This document shows positions 1 to 8,252 of a stretch of 62,979 nucleotides of DNA, in pieces; the stretch's first letter is position 1, and the number at the start of each line of letters is the position of its first letter. The translations under genes were made by a program, and so were the position numbers. The notes under the pieces were generated by a model. It did not search any database. It saw nothing but the letters and a program-made list of their open reading frames with translations, and had not been told where the DNA came from. The DNA lies in assembly GCA_050185515.1 (NCBI GenBank), contig JBFWZG010000002.1:1-62979 (forward strand), read 5' to 3'. Source of the DNA: JAQSWP01 sp050185515. Its GTDB lineage: Bacteria > Pseudomonadota > Alphaproteobacteria > Reyranellales > JAQSWP01.

Positions 1-1
1 G

Positions 2-325
2 GACTGGCTCGAGGCGCGCAAGGTGTTCCATGTCTCGCCCTTCCTTCCGGTCGAGGGCCGCTATCGCTTCCGTTTCCGTCTTGATTCCCAGCGGGTTCGG
101 GCCGACATCCACTACCATGACGATGATGGCCTCATGCTGGTGACCTGGTCCGACGGCGACCGCCGCGAGCTCGGTTCCGCATCCGCGCTCGGCGCCGTCT
201 TTCGCCATCCCCTGATGACCTTCATGGTCGTGTTCCGCATTCACCTGCAGGCGGCACGGCTGTGGTTCAAGCGCGCCCGTTTCTTCCGCAAGCCTGCGCC
301 ACCGGCCGAGGAGCTGACGCGATGA
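2..325 (+). CDS. DUF1365 family protein, C-terminal part (5' truncated by window edge)
   Basis: Only the last 107 residues are present; the frame is open from base 2, so the start lies outside the window. The visible part contains KVFHVSPFLP followed by a beta-rich stretch and a basic C-terminus, typical of DUF1365 proteins (usually about 250 residues). The biochemical role of the family is not settled. It is commonly found next to cyclopropane-fatty-acid-synthase-like methyltransferases, as here. Its stop overlaps the next start by four bases (ATGA), so the two are almost certainly co-transcribed and translationally coupled. I infer a role in lipid modification from context only. Confidence 0.85.
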   Translation, partial: DWLEARKVFHVSPFLPVEGRYRFRFRLDSQRVRADIHYHDDDGLMLVTWSDGDRRELGSASALGAVFRHPLMTFMVVFRIHLQAARLWFKRARFFRKPAPPAEELTR

Positions 326-1521
326 ACTCGCCGGCGATCTCCGGTCACATGCCGATGGCCGCGCGACTGGCGCTGGCAGCCGCCGCGCGTCTCGATGTGG
401 GCGAGCTGACGGTGAAGCTGCCCGACGGCATGGTCCATCGCTTCGCCGGCCGCCGCGAAGGCCCGCGCGCGGATTTGCACATCACCGACTGGCGCTTCTT
501 CGCGCGCGTCATCAAGGGCGGCGACATGGCCTTTGCCGAGGCCTACATGGATGGCCAGTTCGACACCCCGGACCTGCCGGCCCTGCTGACGCTGGGGGCG
601 CTTAACGAAGCGGCATTGGAGCGCGCCTTCCAGGCGAACTGGCTGCGCCGCGCGCTCTGGCGGCTTATCCACTCGCGCCGTGGCAATTCCCGCCGCGGCT
701 CGGCCCGCAATATCCGTGCCCACTACGATCTCGGCAACGACTTCTACCGGCTGTGGCTCGACGGCGGCATGACCTATTCGTCCGGCCTGTACGAGAACGA
801 AGCCGGTCGCAGCCTGGAAGCGGCGCAGGACGCAAAGTACGCCCGCATCCTCGATCGTCTCGGCGTGCGCCAGGGCGACAGCATCCTCGAGATCGGCTGC
901 GGCTGGGGCGGTTTCGCCGAAGCGGCCGCACGACGCGGCGCAAGAGTGCACGGCATCACCATCTCGCGCGAGCAGCTCGATTTCGCACGCCAGCGCGTGG
1001 CAAAGGCCGATCTCGCGCATGCCGCCGAGATCGAATTTCGCGATTATCGCGACGTGGAAGGCGTCTATGACCACATCGTCTCGATCGAGATGATCGAGGC
1101 CGTGGGAGAGAAATACTGGCCGCAGTATTTCGCCACCCTCTCGCGGCACCTGCGCCCCGGCGGCAAGGCGCTGATCCAGGCCATTACGATTGCCGACAAC
1201 GCGTTCGAGCAGTATCGGCGCGGCACCGACTTCATCCAGCGCCATATTTTCCCCGGCGGCATGCTGCTGTCGCCCCACCGGCTTGTCGAGCAGGCCCGGC
1301 ATGCCGGCCTGAAGCTGGCCGATGCCTACGGCTTCGGCCACGACTACGCCCGCACCCTCGCCGCCTGGCTGGAACGCTTCGACCGGGTCTCCGACCGGGT
1401 GCGGCAAATGGGCTTCGACCAGCGGTTTCAGCGCATGTGGCGTTATTATCTCGCCTATTGCATCGCCGGCTTCTCGACCGGCCGGACCGACGTCTTGCAG
1501 GCCGAACTGGTTCATGCTTAA
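322..1521 (+). CDS. Cyclopropane-fatty-acyl-phospholipid synthase-type SAM methyltransferase
   Basis: A 399-residue member of the CFA/mycolic acid methyltransferase family, which transfers a methyl(ene) group from SAM to unsaturated acyl chains of phospholipids at the membrane. The SAM-binding motif EIGCGWGG lies at residues 190-197. The upstream NIRAHYDLGNDFY and MTYSSGLY segments are family signatures. The start overlaps the DUF1365 stop (ATGA); a longer frame from 262 exists but lies wholly inside the previous gene. Related methyltransferases in such clusters (UfaM of Rhodobacter) make methylated fatty-acid precursors of furan fatty acids, so a cyclopropane product is not certain. Confidence 0.9.
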   Translation: MNSPAISGHMPMAARLALAAAARLDVGELTVKLPDGMVHRFAGRREGPRADLHITDWRFFARVIKGGDMAFAEAYMDGQFDTPDLPALLTLGALNEAALERAFQANWLRRALWRLIHSRRGNSRRGSARNIRAHYDLGNDFYRLWLDGGMTYSSGLYENEAGRSLEAAQDAKYARILDRLGVRQGDSILEIGCGWGGFAEAAARRGARVHGITISREQLDFARQRVAKADLAHAAEIEFRDYRDVEGVYDHIVSIEMIEAVGEKYWPQYFATLSRHLRPGGKALIQAITIADNAFEQYRRGTDFIQRHIFPGGMLLSPHRLVEQARHAGLKLADAYGFGHDYARTLAAWLERFDRVSDRVRQMGFDQRFQRMWRYYLAYCIAGFSTGRTDVLQAELVHA

Positions 1522-1581
1522 TCAGGTGCCGCGGGCGCCTCGCCCCTGAGCGAGCGTTTCGCAAATGCGAGAAAGGCACTC

Positions 1582-2961
1582 TTGACTCCATCGACCGACA
1601 AATCGGCGGCCGCGCCCGTACGTTTGAGCAGTTGGCGTCTTGGGGCCTATTCGATGCTGCAGCTGCCGCTGGCGATGGCGGCGCTGCCGATCGTCCTCAA
1701 CGTTTCGCACTTCTACGGCAAGCATTTCAGCGTCAATCTCAGCCTCATCGGCGTCATCTTTCTGATCACGCGGCTGATCGACGCGATCCAGGATCCCCTG
1801 ATCGGCTACTTCAGCGACAGGCTGACCCATACCCGCAACGGCCGGCTTCTGATGACGCTGGGGTCGGTGCCGCTGCTTGCCCTGGGGTTCTACGGCGTTT
1901 TCGCGCCGCCGGACCTGACTGGTCATGCCATGCTGGTTTATCTGCTGCTGGCGCTGATCACGGTTCATCTCGGCTATTCCGGCGTATCCATCAACTATCA
2001 TTCGCTGGGCGCCGAACTCAGCTACGACTACCACGAGCGCACCCGCGTTACGGTCTGGCGCGAGGTGTTCGGCATTCTTGGCCTGCTCACCGGCGCCGCC
2101 CTGCCGTCCTACCTCGTGGACCTGTTCGGGGAACTCTCCGGATACTCCCGCCTTGCCGTCACCTTCGTGCCGCTCCTGTTGGTGCCCGCCATCCTGATCT
2201 GGGTCGTGAAGCCGCGGCCGGTGACGCCGCCCGTGCCGCGCACTGCCTTCAGCATCAGCCGCGTCTTCGTCGCTCCGTTCCGCAACAAGCGTTTTCGAAC
2301 GCTGCTGACCGTCTACCTGATTAACGGCACCTCCGTGGCCATCGCCGCCTCCGTGGTCCTGTTCTTCATCGACGACATCGTCGAGGCGCCGCATTACAAG
2401 GTATGGTTCATTCTGGCGTATTTCCTTTCGGGCATGGTCAGCGTACCGTTCTGGCTGTGGCTGTCGCGCCGCACCAGCAAATCGGCGGCGTGGTTCGTCG
2501 GCATGGCGTTCAGTTCGGCCGGCATGGCCTGCGCCATGTTCCTCGGCGCCGGCGACATCACCGCCTACCTGTTCGTATGCGTGCTGGCCGGATTCGGACT
2601 CGGGGCCGATTACGGGCTGCCGCCGGCCATTCTGGCGGACGTCATCCACAACGAAGTCAGCGACAGCCAGGGCGAATCGGGCAAGTATTTCGGCCTGTGG
2701 GCCATGGCAACCAAACTCACCACCGCAATAGGCGGCGGCCTCGCCCTGCCGTTGCTCGACGGCCTCGGTTACAAGCCCGGCCAGATCGATTCCGGCTGGG
2801 CGCTGATCGCCGTCTACGCCGCCCTGCCGGCGCTGGTGAAGCTGATCGCGATCGGCTGGATCTGGCGCATCCGGGTCGAATCGGCCAAGCAGTCGGTCGG
2901 CCAGCAATGGCGCGAGTACCGCAAGCCGATTACCGCGGTCCGCAGCGAGCAGGCGCGGTGA
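1582..2961 (+). CDS. MFS transporter, GPH/MelB-like
   Basis: A 459-residue polytopic inner-membrane protein with about 12 predicted hydrophobic segments. The first loop has RLIDAIQDPLIGYFSDRL, the acidic/arginine pattern typical of glycoside-pentoside-hexuronide-type symporters. The start is a TTG behind a GAAAGG ribosome site; the next in-frame ATG (1654) would cut into the first membrane helix. It follows the CFA-like gene by 60 bases in the same direction. GPH-like carriers recur in DUF1365/CFA clusters, where a lipid or precursor substrate is plausible but unproven. Substrate unknown. Confidence 0.85.
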   Translation: MTPSTDKSAAAPVRLSSWRLGAYSMLQLPLAMAALPIVLNVSHFYGKHFSVNLSLIGVIFLITRLIDAIQDPLIGYFSDRLTHTRNGRLLMTLGSVPLLALGFYGVFAPPDLTGHAMLVYLLLALITVHLGYSGVSINYHSLGAELSYDYHERTRVTVWREVFGILGLLTGAALPSYLVDLFGELSGYSRLAVTFVPLLLVPAILIWVVKPRPVTPPVPRTAFSISRVFVAPFRNKRFRTLLTVYLINGTSVAIAASVVLFFIDDIVEAPHYKVWFILAYFLSGMVSVPFWLWLSRRTSKSAAWFVGMAFSSAGMACAMFLGAGDITAYLFVCVLAGFGLGADYGLPPAILADVIHNEVSDSQGESGKYFGLWAMATKLTTAIGGGLALPLLDGLGYKPGQIDSGWALIAVYAALPALVKLIAIGWIWRIRVESAKQSVGQQWREYRKPITAVRSEQAR

Positions 2962-2981
2962 ACGAACCGGGCGGTTCGTTC
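2960..2981. promoter_or_regulatory. Perfect 10-bp inverted repeat, candidate TetR-type operator
   Basis: GAACGAACCG and its exact reverse complement flank a 2-bp centre in the 32-bp gap between the MFS stop and the SDR start. Its size and GAAC/GTTC arms resemble operators of TetR-family repressors. With only two loop bases it is a poor RNA hairpin, and no T-run follows, so a DNA-binding site is the better reading. Confidence 0.45.
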
Positions 2982-2993
2982 GTATAGATCGAT

Positions 2994-3764
2994 ATGGCGA
3001 TTAAGCAGAGTTGGGCGGGAAAGCGGGTTTGGATCGTCGGCGCCTCGAGCGGCATCGGCGCGGCGCTGGCGCGCGAACTGGCGGGCCGCGGCGCGCGGCT
3101 GGCCGTTTCGGCGCGCAACGCGGATGCTCTGCGTACCTTGTGTGCGCAGCTGCTGGGCGACGGCCATCGCGCCCTGCCCCTCGACATCACCGACGAAGCG
3201 GCCTCGCGTGCGGCAGTGGAAACGCTGGAAACCGACTGGGGCGGCATCGACGCCGTCGTCCTCGGCGCGGCGGCCTACGAGCCGATGCGCGCCTTCGCGA
3301 TCGATGCCGAGAGCGGACGGCGGTCACTGCGCGTGAACGTCGAAGGCACGTTCAATTGCATCGCCGCGATCGTGCCGGCGCTGCTGCGGGCCGGTCGCGG
3401 CCAGATCGCCGTCGTCGCCAGCGTCGCCGGCTATCGCGGCCTGCCGCAGGCGCTGGTCTATGGCGCCACAAAGGCCGCATTGATCAACATGACCGAGACG
3501 CTGCGGCTCGATCTGGCCGATCGCGGCATCAAGGTGCAACTCGTCAATCCCGGCTTCGTGCGCACGCCTCTGACGGCGAAGAACGAGTTCCCGATGCCCG
3601 CCATCGTCGAGCCGGAGCAGGCGGCGCGCTGCATCGCCGACGGCATGGAAAGCGAGCGCTTCGAGATCCACTTCCCGATGCGTTTCACCCTGGTGCTGAA
3701 GGCGTTGCGCCTGCTGCCGTACCGGCTCTATTTCCCGCTGATCCGGCGCGTCACCGGCCTTTAG
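2994..3764 (+). CDS. Short-chain dehydrogenase/reductase
   Basis: A 256-residue classical SDR. The NAD(P)-binding GASSGIG motif is at residues 16-22; the catalytic YGATK (Y156, K160) follows a serine in VASVAGY. It is cytoplasmic and oxidises or reduces a carbonyl/hydroxyl substrate that cannot be told from sequence. It is the last gene of the DUF1365/CFA/MFS group and may have its own operator in the palindrome just upstream. The C-terminus (MRFTLVLKALRLLPYRLYFPLIRR) is basic and hydrophobic, suggesting membrane association. The stop lies one base from the stop of the convergent DUF1501 gene. Confidence 0.9.
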   Translation: MAIKQSWAGKRVWIVGASSGIGAALARELAGRGARLAVSARNADALRTLCAQLLGDGHRALPLDITDEAASRAAVETLETDWGGIDAVVLGAAAYEPMRAFAIDAESGRRSLRVNVEGTFNCIAAIVPALLRAGRGQIAVVASVAGYRGLPQALVYGATKAALINMTETLRLDLADRGIKVQLVNPGFVRTPLTAKNEFPMPAIVEPEQAARCIADGMESERFEIHFPMRFTLVLKALRLLPYRLYFPLIRRVTGL

Positions 3765-3765
3765 C

Positions 3766-4932
3766 TCAGACGAAGTCCAGCAGCAGGTTGCGGCCTCCGG
3801 CGGCAGGCGCAGGCAGGTTCCACCAGCGCTGCGCGACCGTGGCGTAGACGTCGCGGAAATCGACGGCATGGCGCAGGTCGCCCTCGCTGAGATCCGCGAG
3901 CGACGGCTGGCGGCCGTGGAAACCGCCCTTCACCTTGCCGCCCATGACGAAATGCGGCGCCGCCGTACCGTGGTCGGTGCCGCGGCTGCCGTTCTCCGCC
4001 GCACGCCGGCCGAATTCCGAATAGGTCATTACCAGCACCCGATCCCACAGCCCGGCCTGCTTCAGGGCCGTCCGGAACGAAACCAGCCCGGCGCCCAGCT
4101 GGCGCATCAGCCGGTCATGCGTCTCGCGCTGGCGCGCATGGGTGTCGAACCCGCCCAGCGCAACTTTCACGACCGCCAACGGCGTGCGCGACAGCAGCAG
4201 GCGCAGCGCCAGATCGAGGTGACGGCCGAGGGCGTCGTTCGGCATCTCGACTGCCGGCGCCGGCGCGTTCTTCATCCGGTCGCGCAAGGTCAGCGCCGCC
4301 CGATGCACCTCGCCCTGCACCTTCAGCAGATGGCGCAGCGCCGGATTGGCCGGCCGCGAGGCCGAAGCCTGCTGCATGCGCTCGGCCTGGCGAACGAAGC
4401 TCTCCACGTCCTTGAGCACGACGTTGCGCAGGCCAGGTCCGCTGACGGGCAGCACGTTGTCGTCGACCACCACGGCGTCGAGAGCGAACGAGGCCGGCCG
4501 CGGGCTCTTCGCCATGGCGCGGGCGATCCAGCCTTCGCTGAGATATTCATCGCTCGAGGACGCCGTGTCCCAGATCTCGATCGAGCGGAAATGCGAGCGG
4601 TTGGGATCGGGATAGCCGACGCCCAGCACCACGCCGAGCTCGCCGGCCTTCCAGGGCTCGAGCAGCGGCTTCAGCCCGGGATTGAGCCCCAGCCTGTCGT
4701 CGAGCTGCACCACCTCGTCGCGCTCGACGCCGATATTCGGGCGCAGCCGGCCATAGGCGGGATCGGCATATGGCACGACCGTGTTCAGCCCGTCATTGCC
4801 GCCTTTCAGTTCGATCAGCACCAGCGCCCGGTCCCAGTTCGGACCGGCGGACGGGGCGGCGAGGCCCGGCCGCGTCGCCAGCGCCACCGATACGCCGCCA
4901 GCCAGAGCAATGAAATCGCGTCGATTGATCAT
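3766..4932 (-). CDS. DUF1501 family Tat-exported protein
   Basis: A 388-residue protein starting MINRRDFIALAGG, a twin-arginine-type signal, followed by an alanine-rich region, so export in folded form is likely. The mature part has ELKGGNDGLNTVVPY and FGGFDTH-like (ALGGFDTHARQ) segments typical of DUF1501, a family in the alkaline-phosphatase/sulfatase superfamily with no agreed activity. It follows the DUF1800 gene by 7 bases. DUF1800 and DUF1501 proteins are very often paired, suggesting one exported complex. It is the last gene of a block that begins with an ECF sigma factor. Confidence 0.9.
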   Translation of the reverse strand: MINRRDFIALAGGVSVALATRPGLAAPSAGPNWDRALVLIELKGGNDGLNTVVPYADPAYGRLRPNIGVERDEVVQLDDRLGLNPGLKPLLEPWKAGELGVVLGVGYPDPNRSHFRSIEIWDTASSSDEYLSEGWIARAMAKSPRPASFALDAVVVDDNVLPVSGPGLRNVVLKDVESFVRQAERMQQASASRPANPALRHLLKVQGEVHRAALTLRDRMKNAPAPAVEMPNDALGRHLDLALRLLLSRTPLAVVKVALGGFDTHARQRETHDRLMRQLGAGLVSFRTALKQAGLWDRVLVMTYSEFGRRAAENGSRGTDHGTAAPHFVMGGKVKGGFHGRQPSLADLSEGDLRHAVDFRDVYATVAQRWWNLPAPAAGGRNLLLDFV

Positions 4933-4939
4933 GATGCGA

Positions 4940-6436
4940 CTACTTCAGCTGATAGACGGGATCGAGCAGCATCTGCGCGAGAGCCGCCCCCGCGTCGGCG
5001 TCGCGTGGCGCCGGGCTGACGGGCGGCAGCGCCAGCACGATGCGTTCGAGCCGCGCCCGATCGATGCCGCGCAGCGGCTCGGGCAGGCGAATGGCCATCG
5101 GCGCGTCGCGCAGCGACCGGCCTTCGACCGGCATCTCGTTGAGCTGTTCCTTGTCCACCGGCCTGGCCATGCCCATTGACCGGCCGCCGGCGACCTGGGT
5201 GGCCTGGATGATGCGCTGCAGCCCCTGCTCGCGCAGCATCAGCGTGTATGACGAAATCCAGGCCTCGCCGCCCGGCCAGCCCTTGACGTTGGGCGGATCG
5301 AACACGTCCTGACCCAGCAGCCTGCCGGCGCGCACCAGCTTCTGCGCGTCGTCGACCGGCAACTGCAGCAGCCGCAGCGTGCCGACCGTCAGTTCGACCG
5401 GCGACTTGAACAGCGTGCCGCGATTGGCCGGATCGCGAAAGGCCGGCGACACCAGCATGGCGCGCAGCAGCGGCTTCATCTCGTACTTGCTGTCGCGCAG
5501 GAGGGCCGCAAGGCGCCCGACCTCGGTCGGATCGGGCTGCGGCGAGATAAATTCGCGCCACAGCTTCTCGACCAGGCGCTCGGCCGTGCGGGGATGGTTC
5601 AGCACCGTGGCGATGATGTCTTCGCCATCGAGATTGCCGCTGCGGCCGAGGAAGGTCTTGTCGCCGTCATCGTGCAGCACGCGATAGATACGATGGGCGC
5701 CAGTGTCGCGGTCGATCGACCAGCCGGTGAAGGCGCGCGCCGCCTCCTTGATGTCGCGTTCGGTGTAGTTCCCCTCGCCGACCGTGAACAGTTCGAGCAG
5801 TTCGCGCGCGAAATTCTCGTTGGGCTGTCCCTTGCGGCTGGAAACGCCGTCAAGATAGAGCAACATCGCCGGATCGCGCGCCACTTCCTGCAGCAGCCGG
5901 GCGTAGTTGCCGGCCGCCTCGCGTCGGAAAAGCTCGTTTTGCCGGATCAGCGACGGCACATAGCGCGTCTTCTGCACCGAGGAGGTGAAATGGTTGTGCC
6001 AGAACAGCACCATGCGCTCGGTGAAGGGCGAAGGCGTCGACAGCATCTCGCGATACCACCACGCCTTGGCTTCGCCGCCCTGCTGGCGCATCAGATTGGC
6101 GATCTTGAGTATGCGTCCCGTATCGCGCTCGGCCTCGCGCTTCTGTCGCCGGATCTCGCGATTGAGCTGGAAGAACTCCGTCGGCGACATCTCCATCCAG
6201 TCCGGCAACGGCGTCGCCGCCCTGGTCCGCATGCCGTCGAGGATGCGTTCGACGCCGTCGGCGTACTCGAGGCCTTCGAAGCGGGAGACCTCCTCGGGCG
6301 TCGGCTGGAAGCCGGTGCGAGCCAGCAGATGCCGCGCCAGGTCCGTCCCCATTGGCGCTGCGACGGCCGATACCGTCGCAAGAGCGACCGTCATGCCCAA
6401 TCCAACCGCCCACATTCGCACGCCGGACCGGATCAT
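4940..6436 (-). CDS. DUF1800 family exported protein
   Basis: A 498-residue protein with an N-terminal hydrophobic signal (residues about 8-27, ending AVAAP). Family landmarks are the LFWHNHF motif, NENFARELLELFTVGEG, and GWPGGEAWI near residue 390. Family function is unknown; members are periplasmic or secreted and pair with DUF1501 proteins. A GGGAGC ribosome site sits 8 bases before the ATG. It sits between the Spy-like gene (22 bases upstream) and the DUF1501 gene (7 bases downstream), consistent with one transcript. Confidence 0.9.
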   Translation of the reverse strand: MIRSGVRMWAVGLGMTVALATVSAVAAPMGTDLARHLLARTGFQPTPEEVSRFEGLEYADGVERILDGMRTRAATPLPDWMEMSPTEFFQLNREIRRQKREAERDTGRILKIANLMRQQGGEAKAWWYREMLSTPSPFTERMVLFWHNHFTSSVQKTRYVPSLIRQNELFRREAAGNYARLLQEVARDPAMLLYLDGVSSRKGQPNENFARELLELFTVGEGNYTERDIKEAARAFTGWSIDRDTGAHRIYRVLHDDGDKTFLGRSGNLDGEDIIATVLNHPRTAERLVEKLWREFISPQPDPTEVGRLAALLRDSKYEMKPLLRAMLVSPAFRDPANRGTLFKSPVELTVGTLRLLQLPVDDAQKLVRAGRLLGQDVFDPPNVKGWPGGEAWISSYTLMLREQGLQRIIQATQVAGGRSMGMARPVDKEQLNEMPVEGRSLRDAPMAIRLPEPLRGIDRARLERIVLALPPVSPAPRDADAGAALAQMLLDPVYQLK

Positions 6437-6458
6437 CTCGAAGCTCCCGTCGGTGGAA

Positions 6459-6932
6459 CTACTTTCCCGCTTCGGCGCGCCGCGCGCGCCGTTCGTCGCG
6501 GCGCTTGAGATTTTCGGCGATGCCCGCCTGCAGCGCCTGGCGCTGTTCGGGCGTCAGCGTCTGGTAGAACTCGTTCACCGAGCGCAGCATCGCCTTGTAC
6601 TTCTTGCTCTGGATGTCGCCCAGCGTGTCGATCTTGGCGTCGGCTGCCGCGAAATCCGGCGTGGCCTTAGTCATTTCGGCCAGCAGTTCACGGCGCAGGG
6701 GGCGCATCTCGTCGCGAATGTCGTTCGAATCCGCGCGCAATTCCTCGCGCAGCTTCTCGAGTGCCCCTTTCTGAGGTCCGTCGAGATCGAGCTCGTGAAG
6801 AGCCGCCACGATAGGCGAGCGGCTGCCCATGCGATGCTCGGCCAACCGCTTGCCGTAGATGAAGCCGCCAATGGCGAAGACGTTCAACACCAGCGACAGC
6901 GCCAGCAATATCCAGGGCAGTTTCGCGCGCAT
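6459..6932 (-). CDS. Spy/CpxP-like periplasmic (metal-resistance type) protein
   Basis: A 157-residue protein with one N-terminal membrane segment (residues about 5-25) followed by a long, charged, helical periplasmic part. It contains the LTPEQRQALQAG motif seen in the Spy/CpxP/heavy-metal-sensor group, whose members act as envelope chaperones or stress sensors. The start at 6932 (MRAKLPWILL) is chosen because the longer frame overlaps the anti-sigma gene; the two genes are then one base apart. Membership in an ECF/anti-sigma operon supports an envelope-stress or signalling role (inference). Confidence 0.8.
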   Translation of the reverse strand: MRAKLPWILLALSLVLNVFAIGGFIYGKRLAEHRMGSRSPIVAALHELDLDGPQKGALEKLREELRADSNDIRDEMRPLRRELLAEMTKATPDFAAADAKIDTLGDIQSKKYKAMLRSVNEFYQTLTPEQRQALQAGIAENLKRRDERRARRAEAGK

Positions 6933-6933
6933 C

Positions 6934-7434
6934 TCAGAGCTCCCCTCCGAACAGACCCGTCGAGTCGTCGCCCAGAAGGGCGAACTCGGCCGGCTCATCG
7001 GCCATGGCGATGTTGTCGCCCAGACCACCCCCGATGAAGAAGCCGCCGCTGGCGGCGATCATGAAACAGGCTCCCACCGCCGCCCATTCCAGGCGCCGCT
7101 GCCAGGAGCCGAACTCGACGCCGAGCCGGGCGAAAAATCCGGCCGGCCGTGGCGCGGCAACCCGCGGCGCCACCATGGCGCGGGCGCGCACCAACAGCCG
7201 TTCCGGGGCCGGCTCGACCGTCTCCGCCGCCGCCCGAGCGGCCAGCGCCATCTCCAATAGCGCCGGATCGGTCGCCAGCGCCCCCTCGACGCGCGCCGCC
7301 AGCCCGGCATCGGCCCGGCCGTCGATCCAGGCGGCAAGATCGAGCGGGTCCATCGCCGTCCGCCCGTCCTGGGGACGGGGGGCGGCACGGCGCCACAATC
7401 GGCGGGCTTCGGTAGGGTCGAATTCCTCGGTCAT
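6934..7434 (-). CDS. Putative membrane anti-sigma factor
   Basis: A 166-residue protein with an acidic N-terminal cytoplasmic part (DPLDLAAWIDGRAD...), a single membrane helix at about residues 113-133 (WAAVGACFMIAASGGFFIGGG) and a short periplasmic tail. This is the usual layout of ECF anti-sigma factors. I see no HxxxCxxC zinc motif, so it is not a ZAS-type anti-sigma. It is encoded directly after the ECF sigma gene (40 bases). No similarity to a named anti-sigma can be claimed; the call rests on topology and position. Confidence 0.7.
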   Translation of the reverse strand: MTEEFDPTEARRLWRRAAPRPQDGRTAMDPLDLAAWIDGRADAGLAARVEGALATDPALLEMALAARAAAETVEPAPERLLVRARAMVAPRVAAPRPAGFFARLGVEFGSWQRRLEWAAVGACFMIAASGGFFIGGGLGDNIAMADEPAEFALLGDDSTGLFGGEL

Positions 7435-7474
7435 CTTCGGTTCCTCGTCTGCCTATACGGCGGGGCGACGCCGC

Positions 7475-8020
7475 CTATCCCCCTGCATTGTCGCGGAAAT
7501 GTTCCCGCAGACGGGTCAGGGCCTTATGGTGGGTCGACCGGACAGTCTGGGCCTCGATGCGGAGCACCGTGGCGATCTCCGCCACATCCATATCCCGGTC
7601 GTAAATCATTTTCAAAACAAGGGCTTGGCGCTCGGTCAGCAGCCCGTCAGGGATCGTCAGCGTCTCCTTTTCGACCGGTTCGACCGCCAGGGCCGCCTCC
7701 GGCACGTCGTCGATATTGGACGTCGGCCGCCGCCGGCGCAGCCAGTCCACCGTCGTCGAATAGGCGATAATGCCGATCCAGGTGGCCAGCTTGGCCTTGG
7801 CCGGGTTGAACTCCCGCAGCAGCCGGTAGTCGTCGCGGCAGAGTTTCAGGAAAACTTCCTGGCCGGCATCGAGCAGATCGTCCTGGGTCGGCCTGAATGT
7901 ACCGAAAGCGCGGCGCACCGCGGCGTGAATCGTTGGCGCATAGCGGGCGCAGAAGGCGTCCCAGCTTCGCTTGTCGCCGCCGACCAGCGCCTTCAGATCG
8001 ATCTCTGCGTCCTGCTGCAC
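7475..8020 (-). CDS. ECF-type RNA polymerase sigma factor
   Basis: A 181-residue sigma-70 family protein. Region 2 includes DDLLDAGQEVFLKLCR and AKLATWIGIIAYSTTVDWLRRRR. Region 4 is LLTERQALVLKMIYDRDMDVAEIATVLRIEAQTVRSTHHKAL-type helix-turn-helix, given here only by its ends: L-L-T-E-R-Q to H-K-A-L. The frame stays open far upstream through the riboswitch region. I chose the GTG at 8020, preceded by GGTGGA, because residues before it look non-coding. It heads an operon with its probable anti-sigma and three exported proteins and is divergent from the TPP-riboswitch operon. Confidence 0.88.
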   Translation of the reverse strand: MQQDAEIDLKALVGGDKRSWDAFCARYAPTIHAAVRRAFGTFRPTQDDLLDAGQEVFLKLCRDDYRLLREFNPAKAKLATWIGIIAYSTTVDWLRRRRPTSNIDDVPEAALAVEPVEKETLTIPDGLLTERQALVLKMIYDRDMDVAEIATVLRIEAQTVRSTHHKALTRLREHFRDNAGG

Positions 8021-8130
8021 GCGCCCGCATCCACCGTGGCTGGCCCCTTCGGGCGACGAGAATAGCCGATCCGGAGGCGGGACGGCGAATATCCCCTTGT
8101 CGCGCCAGCAGATAATTTGCCGGCATCGCG

Positions 8131-8159
8131 TTGACAAGCCCGGGCCCAGTTCCCATTCT
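8131..8159 (+). promoter_or_regulatory. Candidate sigma-70 promoter of the riboswitch operon
   Basis: A perfect -35 TTGACA (8131-8136), a 17-base spacer and a weak -10 CATTCT (8154-8159). A start about 7 bases downstream would fall at about 8166, just ahead of the first base-paired position of the TPP aptamer at 8170. The position fits well; the -10 is poor. Confidence 0.5.
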
Positions 8160-8169
8160 GCCGCCCACA

Positions 8170-8248
8170 GGCTGGGGTGCCGGACGCGTCGTCCGGCTGA
8201 GATCAAACCCATCGCACCTGATCTGGATAATGCCAGCGAAAGGGAGCC
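8170..8248 (+). promoter_or_regulatory. TPP riboswitch (THI element)
   Basis: All conserved blocks of the thiamine pyrophosphate aptamer are present in order: GGGGTGC (8174-8180), a 7-bp P3 hairpin CCGGACG/CGTCCGG, CTGAGA (8197-8202), ACCC, then CACCTGATCTGGATAATG, CCAGCG and AGGGA. P1 can form from GGCT (8170-8173) and AGCC (8245-8248). The aptamer ends four bases before the ATG at 8253, and its 3' strand contains the only Shine-Dalgarno-like sequence (AAAGGGAG). TPP binding should therefore block ribosome access directly, with no separate expression platform. Confidence 0.95.
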
Positions 8249-8252
8249 CGCG

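Noticed and set aside
1522..2907. A 461-codon minus-strand frame opposite the MFS gene
   Set aside because: Composition-driven shadow of a clear membrane transporter; no recognisable motif.
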